DNA of 64,000 bases from positions 124,001 to 188,000 of the forward strand of contig JAJXZL010000048.1 of NCBI GenBank assembly GCA_021780075.1, given 5' to 3'. Both the position numbers and the translations under genes were made by a program. Positions within the stretch are counted from its first letter, which is position 1. Each line of letters starts with the position of its first letter. Origin of the DNA: Acidobacteriota bacterium (lineage in GTDB: Bacteria; Acidobacteriota; Terriglobia; Terriglobales; Acidobacteriaceae). The notes under the pieces were generated by a model. It did not search any database. It was not told the DNA's origin and saw nothing but the letters and a program-made list of their open reading frames with translations. This document shows positions 1-9,159 of this stretch, in pieces.

Positions 1-1239
1 GTCGATGTACGGCTCTCTGTCTTCGTAGCGGGCGGCCCACGTAATCTGGTTCACCAGGTCGCGTGGGTGGCAGGCACGGAGTTCCTGCTTGAGCCTGTCG
101 CGAATGGTCACAATCAGATCGGCCAGCAGGTCGGTTTCAACCTCAAGGTCATTGTCTTCTGCAACGCGGCGGAAAATCTCGCAGAACTGCTCATCCGAAA
201 CCTCGCCCAGCCGAATCTTGGTTTGAATTCTGCGCAGAAAAGCGGGATCGACCAGCTTGGCTGGATCCATGTTGGATGCAAATACGACGAGCATTTCGAA
301 CGGGATTTCGATCTTTCTTCCGCCTGCCAGGCTCAGGAACTCGATTCTGCGGTCGAGCGGAACAACCCAGCGGTTCAGCAGCTCTTCCGGGTGAATGCGC
401 TGGCGCCCGAAATCATCAATGATGAGGACTCCGTTGTTCGCCCTCATCTGTGCTGGTCCCACGTAAAACTTGGTAATCGGGTTGAATTGCAGGTCCAGCA
501 TCTCAACTGTCAATTCACCGCCGACCAGCACAGTGGGGCGGCCGCACCGCACCCAGCGCCGATCGTAGTTCTCAAGATCCTCAACCTCTTTGCGCTTGTG
601 AATCACGGGATCATAAACGGCTATGATCTGGCCATCAACCTCTACGGCAAGTGGAATCCAGACATCATCCTCGGCAAGCACGCGAGAGAGTGTTTCCGCC
701 ACGGCCGTCTTGCCGGAGCCGGGAGGGCCATAGAGAAAGACCGCGGAGCCGGAATTCAGCGCCGTTCCAAACTGCGCCAGCGTCTTGTCGGCCAGCACAA
801 GATGCGAGAAGGCGCGCTCGATATCCGCAGGATGCACCACGACATTCTTGACGCTCTGCTTGCGCACCTGCGCAACATAGCTCTGCAGCGATACGGGCGC
901 CGCGCCTGCATACTGGCTCTGCATGAGCAATTCCAGTGCGCGCGTTCTGCCTTGTGACGTGATTGCGATGACGGGAATGTTGACGCTCATGCCCGTCACT
1001 TCACACAGCATCTTTCCTCTCAGCCGGCTGAACAGTTCGTTCGCAACTTCGAATCCGAGCTTGATGTGATCGGCCAATTCAAGAACCGTGAACGGACCGG
1101 AAAGATACAGGGTCTTCAACGCGATGTCTTCAAGCACTGACTCGCGCACGCCGACTTCCGTAATTGAACCGGGCGTGACCTCTGGGCCTGCAAGAGGCCT
1201 GTTTTTCAGAAACTGATTTGTGTTAAGGAAAGTCTCCAA
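1..1239 (-). CDS. AAA-family ATPase with N-terminal winged-helix-like region (3' end outside window)
   Basis: 413 residues are visible; the C-terminus runs off the left edge. Residues about 30-90 look like a small helix-turn-helix/winged-helix fold. A Walker A loop (GPPGSGKTAV, about 171-180) and Walker B (VLIIDDFG, about 271-278) follow. A sensor-1-like ASN (about 321-323) and an arginine pair in FLRR (about 334-337) fit a AAA+ ring ATPase. The start is TTG at 1239: a GGAGG Shine-Dalgarno at 1248-1252 lies eight bases upstream, and no ATG in frame is as well placed. A specific function cannot be read from the sequence or the neighbours. It is divergent from the OPT transporter gene. Confidence 0.82.
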   Translation of the reverse strand, partial: METFLNTNQFLKNRPLAGPEVTPGSITEVGVRESVLEDIALKTLYLSGPFTVLELADHIKLGFEVANELFSRLRGKMLCEVTGMSVNIPVIAITSQGRTRALELLMQSQYAGAAPVSLQSYVAQVRKQSVKNVVVHPADIERAFSHLVLADKTLAQFGTALNSGSAVFLYGPPGSGKTAVAETLSRVLAEDDVWIPLAVEVDGQIIAVYDPVIHKRKEVEDLENYDRRWVRCGRPTVLVGGELTVEMLDLQFNPITKFYVGPAQMRANNGVLIIDDFGRQRIHPEELLNRWVVPLDRRIEFLSLAGGRKIEIPFEMLVVFASNMDPAKLVDPAFLRRIQTKIRLGEVSDEQFCEIFRRVAEDNDLEVETDLLADLIVTIRDRLKQELRACHPRDLVNQITWAARYEDREPYID

Positions 1240-1764
1240 CGTGCCACCCTCCGGGAATACTTGCACTATACTCCTAACACTTAGCCGGGGTCACCGGTCC
1301 ACCCAGTTAATCAGCCTTTCGTCATCAAGCACAACCCCGCAGAAATGCCGGCAAGAGCAATATCTGACCGGAAATCCCGGCGCGAAGGTCACTTAAGTTC
1401 CCTCACATGCCATGTGAGCCGTGGGATCGGCCATGCCAGATGCGCTCCGACAGCGCCATCCAACGGCGGCCGCCGCAAAGCTGCCGGCCAACTGACCAGC
1501 CCGGCGATGCCTTCTCCGCATTGGCACCGGTGGACAACCTGCCCCCCCGCAGCCGAGCTGGCTCCCCTGGGTACACGACTCCCGGGAAGTGGCGTTAGAC
1601 TGTTGCAGTCCAATGCGCATCCCGCAGTTTGCATTCTCTGCAGCAGGGGCGAACTGAAGGACGCGTGCCTGCCGTGACGTTACCCAGGGGCCGGCTTGAG
1701 TGGACATCAGCGAAGAAGCCTTCGCCGGATTATGGGAGATCGTCGAGAGAGGAAAGACCCATCG
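1240..1764. other. Intergenic region between divergent AAA ATPase and OPT transporter genes
   Basis: This 525-base region holds the two divergent promoters. A TATAGT box on the minus strand near 1264-1270 could be the -10 of the AAA gene. A perfect 8-1-8 inverted repeat lies at 1402-1418. The open frames in this stretch overlap one another on both strands, lack ribosome sites and look like composition artefacts. A 22-codon frame at 1700-1768 ends in an ATGA overlap with the transporter start; see findings. Confidence 0.5.
1402..1418. repeat. Short inverted repeat, possible operator
   Basis: CTCACATG-C-CATGTGAG is a perfect inverted repeat with 8-base arms and a 1-base centre. It sits alone in the intergenic space between two divergent genes, the usual place for a dimeric regulator site. 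No regulator gene is next to it, so an operator role is only a guess. Confidence 0.3.
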
Positions 1765-3756
1765 ATGAACGAGGCCGAAGCGAAGATCCTTCCGGAAAAC
1801 GCCTACCAACAACTGAAGCCCGGCGAATCGTATTCGCCTATTATTTCCGCGGAAACGCAACAGCCGGAGCTGACACTGCGCTCGATCGTCTGGGGCGTTG
1901 TTTTTTGCGTCCTCTTTTCTGTTGCCTCGGCCTATTCTGGGCTGAAAGTGGGCCAGGGCATGGAAGCCGCCATCCCCATTTCCATTCTCGCCATCGGACT
2001 CGCGCGGATGTTCAAGCGCCGCTCCAGTCTACTGGAAAATGTCATCATCACCGGCATCGGCGCGGCGTCTGGCAGCGTGGTGGCCGGCGCCATATTTACC
2101 CTGCCCGCGCTGTATATCCTCCATCTCGACCCGCACCCGGTACAGACCATTTTCATTTGCCTCGCGGGCGGCTGCCTTGGCGTTCTCTTCCTGATTCCGC
2201 TGCGCCGCTACTTTGTGCGCGAGATGCACGGAGAGCTTCCGTTTCCTGAGGCAACGGCCATCACTGAAGTCCTGGTCACGGGTGAAAAGGGCGGCTCGCA
2301 GGCCCGGTTGCTTATTCAGGCCACGCTCATCGCTGCCGCCTACGACTTCTTCACGACCACTTTCCAGGTCTGGAAGGAGTACCTGGACTTTCAGTTCGTG
2401 CCGGTGATGCGAACGCTCGCCGATAAGGGCCGGATGGTCTTCAACTTCGATGCCGTTAGCTTCATCCTTGGCCTCGGCTACGTGATGGGTCTGCGCAGCT
2501 CCCTCATCTTTTGCGCAGGCGGTGTGCTTTCCAACTTTGTGCTGGTCCCGTTGATCTGGTTCATCGGCAGCCACATCGACATTGCCGTGTATCCAGCCGC
2601 CATTCCCATCTCCAAAATGACCGCAGTGGGGATCTACAGCAACTATGTGCGCTTCATCGGCGTGGGAGCCATCGCCACGGCCGGCATCGTCGGCGTCATC
2701 AAATCGCTGCGCGTGATTGCGGGGTCGTTCGGCATTGCGCTGCGCGTCTTCCGCCACGGTGAATCGCCCCATACGGAACGGACTGACCGCGATTTGCCTA
2801 TCCTTTCCATCCTCTTCGGCGTGGTGCTGGGCGCCATTGCGGTGGCTATCTTCTTTGGACGCTTTCAGGTCTCCTGGACCATTTTGCTGGTGGGCCTGGT
2901 GTTGACGCTGGTCTTCTCGTTCTTCTTTACCTCAGTGGCAGCCAATGCGATTGCGACCACGGCGAACAACCCAGCCTCCGGCATGACGATGCTCACCGTC
3001 ATCGTTTCCTCGGTCATCTTGTTCAAATTCGGCCTGTCGGGGACGACGGGCATGTTCTTCGTGATGGCGATCGCGGGCATGGTCTGCACAGCCCTGTGTG
3101 TGTCAGGGCAGTTTATTACCGATCTCAAGGCTGGCTACTGGCTCGGATCTACACCGTCGGCCCAGGAAAAGATCAAGTTTCTAGGAGTCATTACGGCGGC
3201 GATTGCGGCAGGCTTGACCATCATCCTTCTGGCGCAGACCTTCCAGTTTGGAGAGGCCGTGCCCGGAAACACGCGACAGGTTCTGGCGGCGCCGCAGGCC
3301 TCCATCATGAAGGCTCTGGTGGTGGGATTCATGAGCCACCAGCCGATCGCGTATCTGCTGTTTGGCGTTGGGGCGATGGTAACGCTGGTGCTGGAAATGC
3401 TCGGCAAGTCGTCCCTGGTCTTCGCGCTGGGCATGTACCTGCCGCTGGGGCTTACATCGCCTGTGCTGGCCGGTGGATTCTTGTCGCATCTGGTCAACAA
3501 GCGCTCAGAGAAGACCGGCGGAGAGCGCGGCAAGGGGATTCGCGAACGCGGGGTCATTCTCGCTTCAGGGCTGATGGCGGGCGGTGCGCTCGGAGGCGTT
3601 CTGGGGGCGGCACTGCGTCTCTTCCCGAGTTATCGCGAAGACCTGATCAAGACACCCTTCTATTCGTACGATCCCATTTCGCAAACCGTGTCTGCGTTGC
3701 TTTTTGTGGGTCTCTGTCTCTATGTCTGGCTCGGCTCCCTTAAGAAGGAGGATTAA
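1765..3756 (+). CDS. OPT-family oligopeptide transporter
   Basis: A 663-residue polytopic inner-membrane protein with about 14-16 hydrophobic segments, typical in length for the bacterial branch of the OPT (oligopeptide transporter) family. Family members import small peptides or peptide-like compounds, probably with protons. The first membrane segment follows a soluble N-terminus carrying QPELTLRSIVWG. Conserved-looking stretches include GQGMEAAIP and ANNPASGMTM. The frame is open further upstream to 1696, but that extension is arginine-rich and unlike the family, so ATG 1765 is preferred, behind GAGAGGAAAG. The stop overlaps the next start (TAATG) behind a strong AAGGAGGA, so the peptidase downstream is translationally coupled. 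Peptide uptake followed by cytoplasmic hydrolysis is the likely joint role. Confidence 0.88.
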   Translation: MNEAEAKILPENAYQQLKPGESYSPIISAETQQPELTLRSIVWGVVFCVLFSVASAYSGLKVGQGMEAAIPISILAIGLARMFKRRSSLLENVIITGIGAASGSVVAGAIFTLPALYILHLDPHPVQTIFICLAGGCLGVLFLIPLRRYFVREMHGELPFPEATAITEVLVTGEKGGSQARLLIQATLIAAAYDFFTTTFQVWKEYLDFQFVPVMRTLADKGRMVFNFDAVSFILGLGYVMGLRSSLIFCAGGVLSNFVLVPLIWFIGSHIDIAVYPAAIPISKMTAVGIYSNYVRFIGVGAIATAGIVGVIKSLRVIAGSFGIALRVFRHGESPHTERTDRDLPILSILFGVVLGAIAVAIFFGRFQVSWTILLVGLVLTLVFSFFFTSVAANAIATTANNPASGMTMLTVIVSSVILFKFGLSGTTGMFFVMAIAGMVCTALCVSGQFITDLKAGYWLGSTPSAQEKIKFLGVITAAIAAGLTIILLAQTFQFGEAVPGNTRQVLAAPQASIMKALVVGFMSHQPIAYLLFGVGAMVTLVLEMLGKSSLVFALGMYLPLGLTSPVLAGGFLSHLVNKRSEKTGGERGKGIRERGVILASGLMAGGALGGVLGAALRLFPSYREDLIKTPFYSYDPISQTVSALLFVGLCLYVWLGSLKKED

Positions 3757-5096
3757 TGGATCAAGCGGGAAAGTACATTGCAGATGCGGTACTCGGCATT
3801 GACACACTCTGGGGCGGTGACGTGATGTGCCCCTCGGGCACGGGGCGATTCATTGCGGATAGCTGGTTTTCCGATGAGCCGCTGCCTGCCGCCTATACGC
3901 ATCCGGCGGCGGCGCGCCTGCGAGAATGCGGCGGCGTCTCCGGCAAGAACGTCGACCGGGAGGCCGCGGAACTGTACCTGCGCGCAGTGAATCTTCCCGA
4001 GGCCATCGCTGGAATTCGTAAAGAAGCGCGCACGATGGATAGGCTTCGGGGCGCCTATCTGGACGGGTTGGCGCTTTCCGTGGAGGTTATGCAGGATCTG
4101 GCATTGGAGGTTCTGGGCAAGGGCGATCCGGTGCCGTATGCCCGCGCGGTCGAGGCATCGACAGCCAAGCCGCCGCAACCCTCCCAGCCGGAGGCAAAGC
4201 GCGAGCGCGTCGCCGAACTGCTGGGCCGCGCCGGGTACGCATCCTCCGATGCGGCCAGCCTGCTGCAGGCTGTGGATGCCTGGCGCAACGACCGGGTGAG
4301 CCCGATGGCGTCCGTGCGCGCACTGGGCGCGGCTGTGATTGCCCATTTTGATGATCTCAGCGAGAAGAATCTGCTTCGTTATCTTCCTTCAGAACTCGCG
4401 CATGTGCCGCGCGCCAATATCAGCTTTCTTCCCATCAAGGACGCCTGGTTTTCCGGGTCAATGAACTACATCGGGCGAGTGCGAAACGCCGACGGCACTC
4501 CGCAATACGAGGCAACCTACGAAATCAACGCATCCCTGCGGATTTCCTATCCGGAATTTGAGCAACTCGTGAGCCACGAGGTGGTACCCGGCCATGTGAC
4601 AACGTTCGCTTACCTGCAAGACCTGTACATCCGCAGAAAAGCCGAGTTCGAGGCGACGGTCCTGACCATGAACACACGCGCCGCCACGCTGTTTGAGGGA
4701 ATCGCCAATAACGCAATCCTGATCGCGCACGGCGTTACGGAAGTGGAACAACTGCCGGACGAAGACATCCAGATCGGCGTGCTGCTCGCCCTTCTGCAGG
4801 ACGATGCCAAGAACCAGTCGTCGTATATGACCTGGGGTGAGCAAAGGCCGCAGAACGAAGTTGCCGCCACGCTGCGGCGCGATTTTCTGGTCACGGAAGA
4901 ACGCGCCGATAAACTATCCGGGGCCTGGGGACGCCACCCACTGCTGGGCCGGATGTATCTTCCGGCGTACCGCTCCGGCACGGAAAAGATTGCTGAACTC
5001 CGGCGCACCTATCCTGCCGAGCGGGTGCTTCCGGCGATTTACGGATGCAACGGGCTGGTCGATATTGAGACGGTCGATCTTGTTTTGAAAGGATAG
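3756..5096 (+). CDS. DUF885-like zinc metallopeptidase
   Basis: 446 residues with no signal peptide, so probably cytoplasmic. The key motif is HEVVPGH at about 274-280. This matches the HE..PGH zinc-site pattern of the DUF885 family of putative peptidases; a glutamate-rich helix (LFEGIANNA, about 310-318) may supply the third ligand. The start ATG overlaps the stop of the OPT transporter (TAATG) and has AAGGAGGA immediately upstream, so the two genes form a coupled pair. The substrate is likely a small peptide or peptide-like molecule delivered by the transporter, but that is inference from context. At 446 residues it is shorter than most DUF885 proteins, which are about 550-600 residues, and it lacks their N-terminal exported part. 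Confidence 0.72.
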   Translation: MDQAGKYIADAVLGIDTLWGGDVMCPSGTGRFIADSWFSDEPLPAAYTHPAAARLRECGGVSGKNVDREAAELYLRAVNLPEAIAGIRKEARTMDRLRGAYLDGLALSVEVMQDLALEVLGKGDPVPYARAVEASTAKPPQPSQPEAKRERVAELLGRAGYASSDAASLLQAVDAWRNDRVSPMASVRALGAAVIAHFDDLSEKNLLRYLPSELAHVPRANISFLPIKDAWFSGSMNYIGRVRNADGTPQYEATYEINASLRISYPEFEQLVSHEVVPGHVTTFAYLQDLYIRRKAEFEATVLTMNTRAATLFEGIANNAILIAHGVTEVEQLPDEDIQIGVLLALLQDDAKNQSSYMTWGEQRPQNEVAATLRRDFLVTEERADKLSGAWGRHPLLGRMYLPAYRSGTEKIAELRRTYPAERVLPAIYGCNGLVDIETVDLVLKG

Positions 5097-5454
5097 GGCC
5101 AACGGACCACATTCCAGTCGCGCCGGATTCCAGCGAATCCGGCGGACACCCGCAGAGTCCATCCCGATCTAATTCGGCCATGTTGACCGATGCCGTTGAA
5201 AATAAAAGCTCTGTAAACTTAATGCGTACTCTTGGAGAGGCGCGGACAAGCGCCGTCTACTTCAGGTATGCGGCGGATTTTCCGCCTGCCAGCCAGGAAT
5301 TTTCCCACGAAGCTAGTGTGAACCCGTGGTGTTCCCCATCACATGCTGCGCTCTGCTGCATCCGTATAATTTTTCGCGGTTCAGATCAGGAATTTGAATT
5401 GAGATTCGAGCCTTATTGAATCGCCGGTTTTAGCGGCGCACGGGAGCGCAAGTC
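5097..5454 (+). other. Intergenic region with hairpin and probable promoter
   Basis: This 358-base gap holds the 5121-5144 hairpin after the peptidase gene and, near its right end, TATAAT at 5365-5370, a perfect -10 hexamer about 85 bases before the aminotransferase start. No good -35 is visible at the right spacing. A 79-codon frame (5180-5419) has no ribosome site or recognisable content and is not called. Confidence 0.45.
5121..5144 (+). terminator. Hairpin after OPT-peptidase operon
   Basis: CGCCGGATTC-CAGC-GAATCCGGCG is a perfect 10-bp stem with a 4-base loop, 25 bases after the peptidase stop codon. No T-run follows, so it may only protect the 3' end or work with Rho. Confidence 0.45.
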
Positions 5455-6648
5455 ATGATTGCACAATCCATGCAGCACGAATTATTGCTGGCCCGCCGTA
5501 TGTCACGGCTGGGCACCGAGACAGCTTTTGAAGTCCTGAAAAAGGCGCGAGCGCTCGAGCAGCAGGGCAAGAGCATCATTCATCTGGAAATCGGAGAGCC
5601 CGATTTTGACACACCGGCCAATGTCGTGGATGCAGCCGTCGACGCGCTCCGCACCGGCTGGACGCACTATGGCCCCTCTGCCGGCCTGCCTGAACTGCGC
5701 CAGGCCATTGCCGACTATGTCAGCCGCACCCGCTCGGTCGAGGTCTCTCCGGATGAAGTGGTTGTTGTGCCCGGTGGAAAGCCCATCATTTTTTTCACCA
5801 TTCTGGCACTGATCGACGAAGGCGATGAAGCGATCTACCCCGATCCAGGCTTCCCCATTTATGAGTCGATGATCAACTACGTCGGTGGCAAGGCCGTGCC
5901 CATCCAGTTGCGCGAGGAGCGTGATTTCGCCATGGATGTCAACGAGTTGGCATCGCTGATTACGGACCGGACCAAGCTCATCATTCTGAATTCTCCGCAG
6001 AACCCGACCGGCGGCGTGTTGCAGCGCAGGGACATTGAGCAGGTAGCCGAGGTGATTGGCAACCGCAATATCCTGGTGCTTTCGGACGAAATCTATAGCC
6101 GGCTGCAGTTTGAAGGCAAGCCATTCTCGATCATGTCCGTGCCCGGCATGCAGGAGCGGACCATTCTGCTCGATGGCTTCTCAAAGACCTACGCAATGAC
6201 CGGCTGGCGCATGGGATATGGCGTGATGCGTGCGGATCTGGCAACACACATCACCCGCCTGATGACGAACTCCAATTCATGCACGGCCAGCTTTACCCAG
6301 ATGGCGGGGATCGAGGCGCTGCGCGGAGATCAAAGCGCGGTGGGCCACATGTGCACCGAGTTCCAACGGCGGTCGGAGGCGTTTGTTGCCGGATTGAACC
6401 GGATCAAGGGCTTCTCCTGCCGCATGCCGAAAGGCGCGTTCTACGTCTTCGCCAACATCACCGGGACAGGTTGGAAATCCAAGGCTCTGGCCGACGCATT
6501 GCTGGAGCAAGCCGGAGTGGCGGCACTTTCCGGCACGGCATTCGGCAAGTTCGGCGAGGGCTACCTGCGCTTCAGCGTTGCCAATTCGATGGAGAAACTG
6601 CAACAGGCTCTGGAACGCATCGAGCAGTGGACCAAGCAGAATCTCTAA
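5455..6648 (+). CDS. Class I/II PLP-dependent aminotransferase (aspartate/aromatic type)
   Basis: A 397-residue fold-type I aminotransferase. Visible landmarks are the N-terminal EIGEPDFDTP, the NPTGG loop (about 183-187), the DEIYS aspartate and tyrosine (about 211-215), and the PLP-binding lysine in FSKTYAMTGWR (Lys about 244). The length is standard for the subgroup that handles aspartate, alanine or aromatic amino acids; the exact substrate cannot be set from sequence alone. ATG 5455 follows GGGAGC with 8-base spacing. A TATAAT box lies 85 bases upstream. The transketolase gene starts 105 bases downstream with its own strong ribosome site, so the two may be co-transcribed. Confidence 0.88.
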   Translation: MIAQSMQHELLLARRMSRLGTETAFEVLKKARALEQQGKSIIHLEIGEPDFDTPANVVDAAVDALRTGWTHYGPSAGLPELRQAIADYVSRTRSVEVSPDEVVVVPGGKPIIFFTILALIDEGDEAIYPDPGFPIYESMINYVGGKAVPIQLREERDFAMDVNELASLITDRTKLIILNSPQNPTGGVLQRRDIEQVAEVIGNRNILVLSDEIYSRLQFEGKPFSIMSVPGMQERTILLDGFSKTYAMTGWRMGYGVMRADLATHITRLMTNSNSCTASFTQMAGIEALRGDQSAVGHMCTEFQRRSEAFVAGLNRIKGFSCRMPKGAFYVFANITGTGWKSKALADALLEQAGVAALSGTAFGKFGEGYLRFSVANSMEKLQQALERIEQWTKQNL

Positions 6649-6753
6649 TGTCATTTGCTGAGGGGAACAAGACCAAAGCAGATTTTCCGGCACCTTGTTC
6701 TTCCTTACTTTTATGGAATATGCACGTGTTTTTGCCGCGCCAAGGAGAAGTTC

Positions 6754-8799
6754 ATGGCCCTCAAGGATTCAACAACAGGAAGCGTCATCCGGGATTATTC
6801 CATCGCGCAACTGCAGGAAGCCGCCAATTTGTTGCGCGGCTACGATCTGGTCGCGTTGTGCGCGGCGGGTTCAGGGCATGCGGGTGGCACGCTCTCTGTG
6901 ATGGATTTGACTGCTGCGCTTTACCTCCACGCAGCCAACCACGATCCCAACAATCCCTCCTGGCCGGATCGTGACCGCATTATCTGGTCCGCCGGGCACA
7001 AGGCGCCGAGCCTGTATCTTGGATTGGCCTTCGCGGGCTTTTGTCCCCTTGACGACGTGGTGACCCTGCGCAAACTCAGTTCGCCCTACCAGGGCCACCC
7101 GCACTGGCTCAAGCTGCCGGGCGTCGAGGTCTCCACCGGGTCGCTGGGGCAGGGTCTGAGCATCGCCGTGGGCGCGGCCCTGGCCGCTCGGCTGGACAAC
7201 AGACACCACAAGGTCTTCTGTTTGATGGGCGACGGAGAACAGCAGGAAGGCCAGGTGTGGGAAGCCGCCATGGAGGCCGGGCACTTCCATCTCGACAACA
7301 TCATCGGAATTATCGACTGCAATCGCCTGCAGATCGATGGCTGGGTGAAGGACGTGATGCAGGTCGAGCCGCTGGGCGAGAAGTATGCCAGCTTCGGCTG
7401 GGAGGTTCTGCGCATCGACGGACACGACATGCACCAGATTGTGCATGCATTCGAGAAGGCCAGGGCGGTGGTGGGAAAGCCGACCGTCATCCTCGCCGAT
7501 ACCATCAAGGGCAAGGGTGTCAGCTTCATGGAGGACAAGCCAGGCTGGCATGGTAAAGCGCCCAATCGCGAAGAACTGGATGCGGCGATCAAGGAACTCG
7601 GCCTCAGCCAGCGCATACCGGTGGAGCAGTTGCTGGACAAGGCGAAGAGTTATCAGGCAGATGTGAGCAGCAAGCTTGAATCCAGGATGCCCAAGTTCTC
7701 TCGCGACTACTGGTGGAATGCTGGCGACACCATGAAGGTCACGATGGAGCCGACGCGCAAAGGCTTTGGCCAGTCTCTGGGACTGAACGGAGACGATGAG
7801 CGCGTAGTTTGCCTCGGGCTGGATATCTCCGGATCGATTACCATCAGCGATTTTTATTCCGGCAAGCCGGAGCGGGCGAAGCGATGGATCAGCATGGGCA
7901 TCGCCGAGCAATCTGCTACGTCTGCAGCCGCGGGAATGGCCAGGGAGGGCAAGCTGCCCGTGCTCGGCTCCTACGCCACGTTCTCAGCGGCTCGCAACCT
8001 TGATCAGGTTCGCGTCTCAGTGTGCTATGCAAACCTCAACGTGCTGATCGCCGGAGCGCACGCTGGAGTCTCCGTTGGCCCCGACGGAGCTACGCATCAG
8101 GCACTGGAAGACCTGTTCGCCATGCAGGGGCTTCCTAATATGTCCGTGGTCGTGCCCTGCGACGCGGTGGAGACCCGCAAAGCTACGAATTACCTGCTGC
8201 TGGAGCATAAGGGACCCAAGTATATTCGCTTTGCCCGCGAGGCCACGCCCATCGTTACGAATGAGACAACACCCTTTGTCTTCGGCCGGGCAAACGTGAT
8301 TCGACTGCGCAGAGAGGCGGCTCACTTCGCCGACGCATTCGAGACCCGGCTGGCCGCCGATTATCAAAACGAGTCGGAAGACCTGAGCATCATTGCTATC
8401 GGGCCGATGGTCCCGGAGGCGATGCGCGCGGCCCGCATCCTGAAGTTGGACTACGGCTACGAGACGCGGATTCTGAACCTGCATACGCTCAAGCCGATCG
8501 ATGCGGAGTCGATTGTCAGCGCCGCACGAGATACGGGCGTTGTGGTGACCGCGGAGGAGCATCAGATCGGCGCCCTGGCCTGGCGCGTCAGCTCGATCCT
8601 GACCGAAAGCCCGCAACTTTACGGGCGACCTCTGATCACGGGAGCCATCGGCGTCAAGGACCGCTTTGGCGACTCGGGCGCGCCGTGGGAACTCGTCAAG
8701 GAGTTGCAGGTGAGCGCCGAGCATATCGCTCAAAAGGCCGTAGAGCTGATGGCAGTAAAAAAGAAGGGCGTGACGAACACCCGCCTCACTACTGCCTAA
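6754..8799 (+). CDS. tkt: Transketolase
   Basis: A 681-residue transketolase moving two-carbon ketol units in the pentose phosphate and, where present, Calvin-type pathways. The TPP-binding GDGEQQEGQVWEAA is at about residues 153-166, preceded by substrate-loop residues in GSGHAGGTLS near residue 40. The middle pyrimidine-binding domain shows GIAEQSATSAAAGMA, and the C-terminal domain is present, so this is a full-length single-chain enzyme and not the split two-subunit form. The frame extends 33 codons upstream of the chosen start. That extension is cysteine-rich and non-conserved, whereas ATG 6754 has a textbook AAGGAG (6742-6747) six bases before it. Confidence 0.92.
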   Translation: MALKDSTTGSVIRDYSIAQLQEAANLLRGYDLVALCAAGSGHAGGTLSVMDLTAALYLHAANHDPNNPSWPDRDRIIWSAGHKAPSLYLGLAFAGFCPLDDVVTLRKLSSPYQGHPHWLKLPGVEVSTGSLGQGLSIAVGAALAARLDNRHHKVFCLMGDGEQQEGQVWEAAMEAGHFHLDNIIGIIDCNRLQIDGWVKDVMQVEPLGEKYASFGWEVLRIDGHDMHQIVHAFEKARAVVGKPTVILADTIKGKGVSFMEDKPGWHGKAPNREELDAAIKELGLSQRIPVEQLLDKAKSYQADVSSKLESRMPKFSRDYWWNAGDTMKVTMEPTRKGFGQSLGLNGDDERVVCLGLDISGSITISDFYSGKPERAKRWISMGIAEQSATSAAAGMAREGKLPVLGSYATFSAARNLDQVRVSVCYANLNVLIAGAHAGVSVGPDGATHQALEDLFAMQGLPNMSVVVPCDAVETRKATNYLLLEHKGPKYIRFAREATPIVTNETTPFVFGRANVIRLRREAAHFADAFETRLAADYQNESEDLSIIAIGPMVPEAMRAARILKLDYGYETRILNLHTLKPIDAESIVSAARDTGVVVTAEEHQIGALAWRVSSILTESPQLYGRPLITGAIGVKDRFGDSGAPWELVKELQVSAEHIAQKAVELMAVKKKGVTNTRLTTA

Positions 8800-9159
8800 G
8801 ATACAGGAGCGGCGGAGCCGACATAGCCCCTTTGGGACATGGTTTTTGTGTCATCTCCGCCACTTCTTCACGACAGGAGAGGTCCGGGACCCCCGATAAG
8901 TTAGCAGTCGGTAGAGCGCACCCATGGCAAGCCCATCCCAGTTCAGAGATAGGTGGCGGCCATGCATACTTCGCGGCCGAAGCCATCACGAGGCCAGCTA
9001 ACTCCACGCCTTTGCGCACCAGCCGCCTGCACTCTCGCAGTCAAAGCAGGATCGGGGAGGCCCACGGAAGGCCACTTTTGCCCCGAAATTGGCTAAAATA
9101 CGGGATATAATGCGCGTCTGCGATGTAAAGTAATAGTAGAGGTCTGGAGCACCTGAGAA
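8800..9159 (+). other. Intergenic region upstream of LacI-type regulator
   Basis: This 360-base gap holds no convincing gene. TATAAT at 9106-9111 (in GGGATATAATG) is a good -10 hexamer about 50 bases before the regulator start, although no standard -35 lies 16-18 bases upstream. Only short weak hairpins follow the transketolase stop. Confidence 0.4.

Noticed and set aside
67..957. 296-codon plus-strand frame at the left edge
   Set aside because: The minus strand encodes an AAA ATPase with Walker A and B motifs over the same bases.
1345..1677. Overlapping frames on both strands in the 1.2-1.7 kb gap
   Set aside because: Mutually overlapping, Pro/Arg-rich and without ribosome sites; noncoding composition is the simpler reading.
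5180..5419. 79-codon frame before the aminotransferase
   Set aside because: No ribosome site, no recognisable content, and it spans the likely promoter (TATAAT at 5365).
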